A stretch of 64,000 nt of DNA from UBA1422 sp963676385 (GTDB lineage Bacteria; Bacillota; Clostridia; Peptostreptococcales; Anaerovoracaceae), in NCBI GenBank assembly GCA_963676385.2, contig CAXXMM010000009.1, forward strand, positions 62,001-126,000. Direction: 5' to 3'. Made by a program: the position numbers and the translations under genes. Each line of letters starts with the position of its first letter. Positions within the stretch are counted from its first letter, which is position 1. Positions 63,664 to 64,000 of the stretch are shown here, piece by piece. The notes below the pieces were generated by a model. The model did no database searches, was not told the DNA's origin, and saw only the letters and a list, made by a program, of their open reading frames with translations.

Positions 63664-64000
63664 TTATTTATTCGAGGAAACGGCATCATCATGATGCCGT
63701 TTTTTGTCTTGATACATCATGGCATCTATTTTTTTATAAAACTCCTTGGCGTTCATGCCGGAATCCGGATCATAAACCGCATAACCCATGCTTAATTCCA
63801 AGCGATAAGGTTTGAGACTCATTTCGTTGTAATTCGCCAGTTGGCGATTAATTTTGCCCACCACGGTGGTGAGTGTCTCTTCGTTGGACGTATCCAAAAT
63901 AATACAGAATTCATCCCCTCCATAACGAGCCACAAAATCATTGGAACGCAGCAGGTTGCGAATCAAACTGGATACTGTAATTAACGCTTCGTCTCCCACG
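63664..64000 (-). CDS. GGDEF-domain protein, C-terminal part
   Basis: The frame runs past the right edge; only the last 112 residues are visible. They contain the diguanylate cyclase signature RYGGDEFCIIL and the preceding VGDEALITVSSLIR (the G-D-E-A-L element), then SMGYAVYDPDSG and AMMYQDKK. GGDEF is intact, so c-di-GMP synthesis is possible; no RxxD inhibitory site is visible in the kept part (SNDF at the I-site position). The N-terminal sensor lies outside. Confidence 0.9.
   Translation of the reverse strand, partial: VGDEALITVSSLIRNLLRSNDFVARYGGDEFCIILDTSNEETLTTVVGKINRQLANYNEMSLKPYRLELSMGYAVYDPDSGMNAKEFYKKIDAMMYQDKKRHHDDAVSSNK
63679..63706 (+). terminator. Intrinsic terminator of proA inside the GGDEF coding end
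   Basis: AACGGCATCA (63679-63688) pairs with TGATGCCGTT (63692-63701) across TCA and is followed by TTTTT. It lies 28 bases past proA and within the last codons of the convergent GGDEF gene (region KRHHDDA). Confidence 0.85.

Noticed and set aside
1..64000. CRISPR array, insertion sequences, tRNA or rRNA genes
   Set aside because: I saw no regular spaced repeats, no transposase, and no cloverleaf or rRNA sequence; this was by eye, so a tRNA scan would be the decisive check.

Overview
The window reads as chromosome of an obligately anaerobic, low-to-mid GC Clostridia-type bacterium. The evidence is a pyruvate:ferredoxin oxidoreductase, an Ech-type membrane [NiFe] hydrogenase with its Hyp maturation set, a hybrid cluster protein, formate-THF ligase with FchA and FolD, strong Firmicutes-style Shine-Dalgarno sites, and a valine T-box leader. 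I cannot place it to genus. I saw no tRNA, rRNA, CRISPR array, insertion sequence or prophage.

Layout. 1-3160: end of a peptide-binding lipoprotein, an S66 peptidase, a TudS-like desulfidase candidate, thioredoxin and a Crp/Fnr regulator. 3179-8313: redox and nitrosative-stress block with a four-domain CoA-disulfide-reductase/rhodanese/TusA/DsrE protein, Hcp and a second Crp/Fnr regulator diverging from hcp across a perfect palindrome. 8310-14219: hypABFCDE operon with its own promoter. 14261-17954: monocistronic PFOR. 18393-23856: echABCDEF operon with promoter and terminator; EchF carries four 4Fe-4S motifs rather than the usual two. Together these give a pyruvate -> ferredoxin -> H2 route with ion pumping. 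23939-37128: housekeeping run miaB, gpsA, plsY, der, ftsY, smc, rnc, plsX, GNAT, lipid kinase, folC, mostly overlapping. 37139-42400: valS with T-box, a YtvI/AI-2E permease, galE. 42496-46355: arsR, ArsP-like permease, ferredoxin, then a separately promoted thiol-redox / AhpD-like / LarC / LUD set whose promoter spacer is a perfect palindrome. 46379-51474: one-carbon operon (homocysteine methyltransferase, fhs, fchA, folD) ending in larB. 51553-53883: rnhB, rbgA, and rplS whose L19 product carries an Ala-rich C-terminal tail. 54024-58869: membrane protein, metallophosphoesterase, WecA/TagO-like transferase, XerD. 58941-64000: NUDIX, proC, proB, then on the other strand an RNase H-like exonuclease and proA, then a GGDEF protein running off the edge.

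Sequence quality. Between about 34 and 57 kb at least 19 frame breaks hit genes that should be intact (plsX, larC, larB, folD, rbgA, rplS and others), mostly at short homopolymers. Several are essential, so I treat them as probable sequencing or assembly errors. I rebuilt those genes by reading across frames: larB really ends at 46379, and the apparent alanine-rich ORF beside rplS is the end of rplS.

Most noteworthy: the hcp/Crp operator, the operator embedded in the 44453-44481 promoter, the L19 tail, the polyferredoxin-type EchF, and a candidate short RNA or attenuator at 61262-61351.
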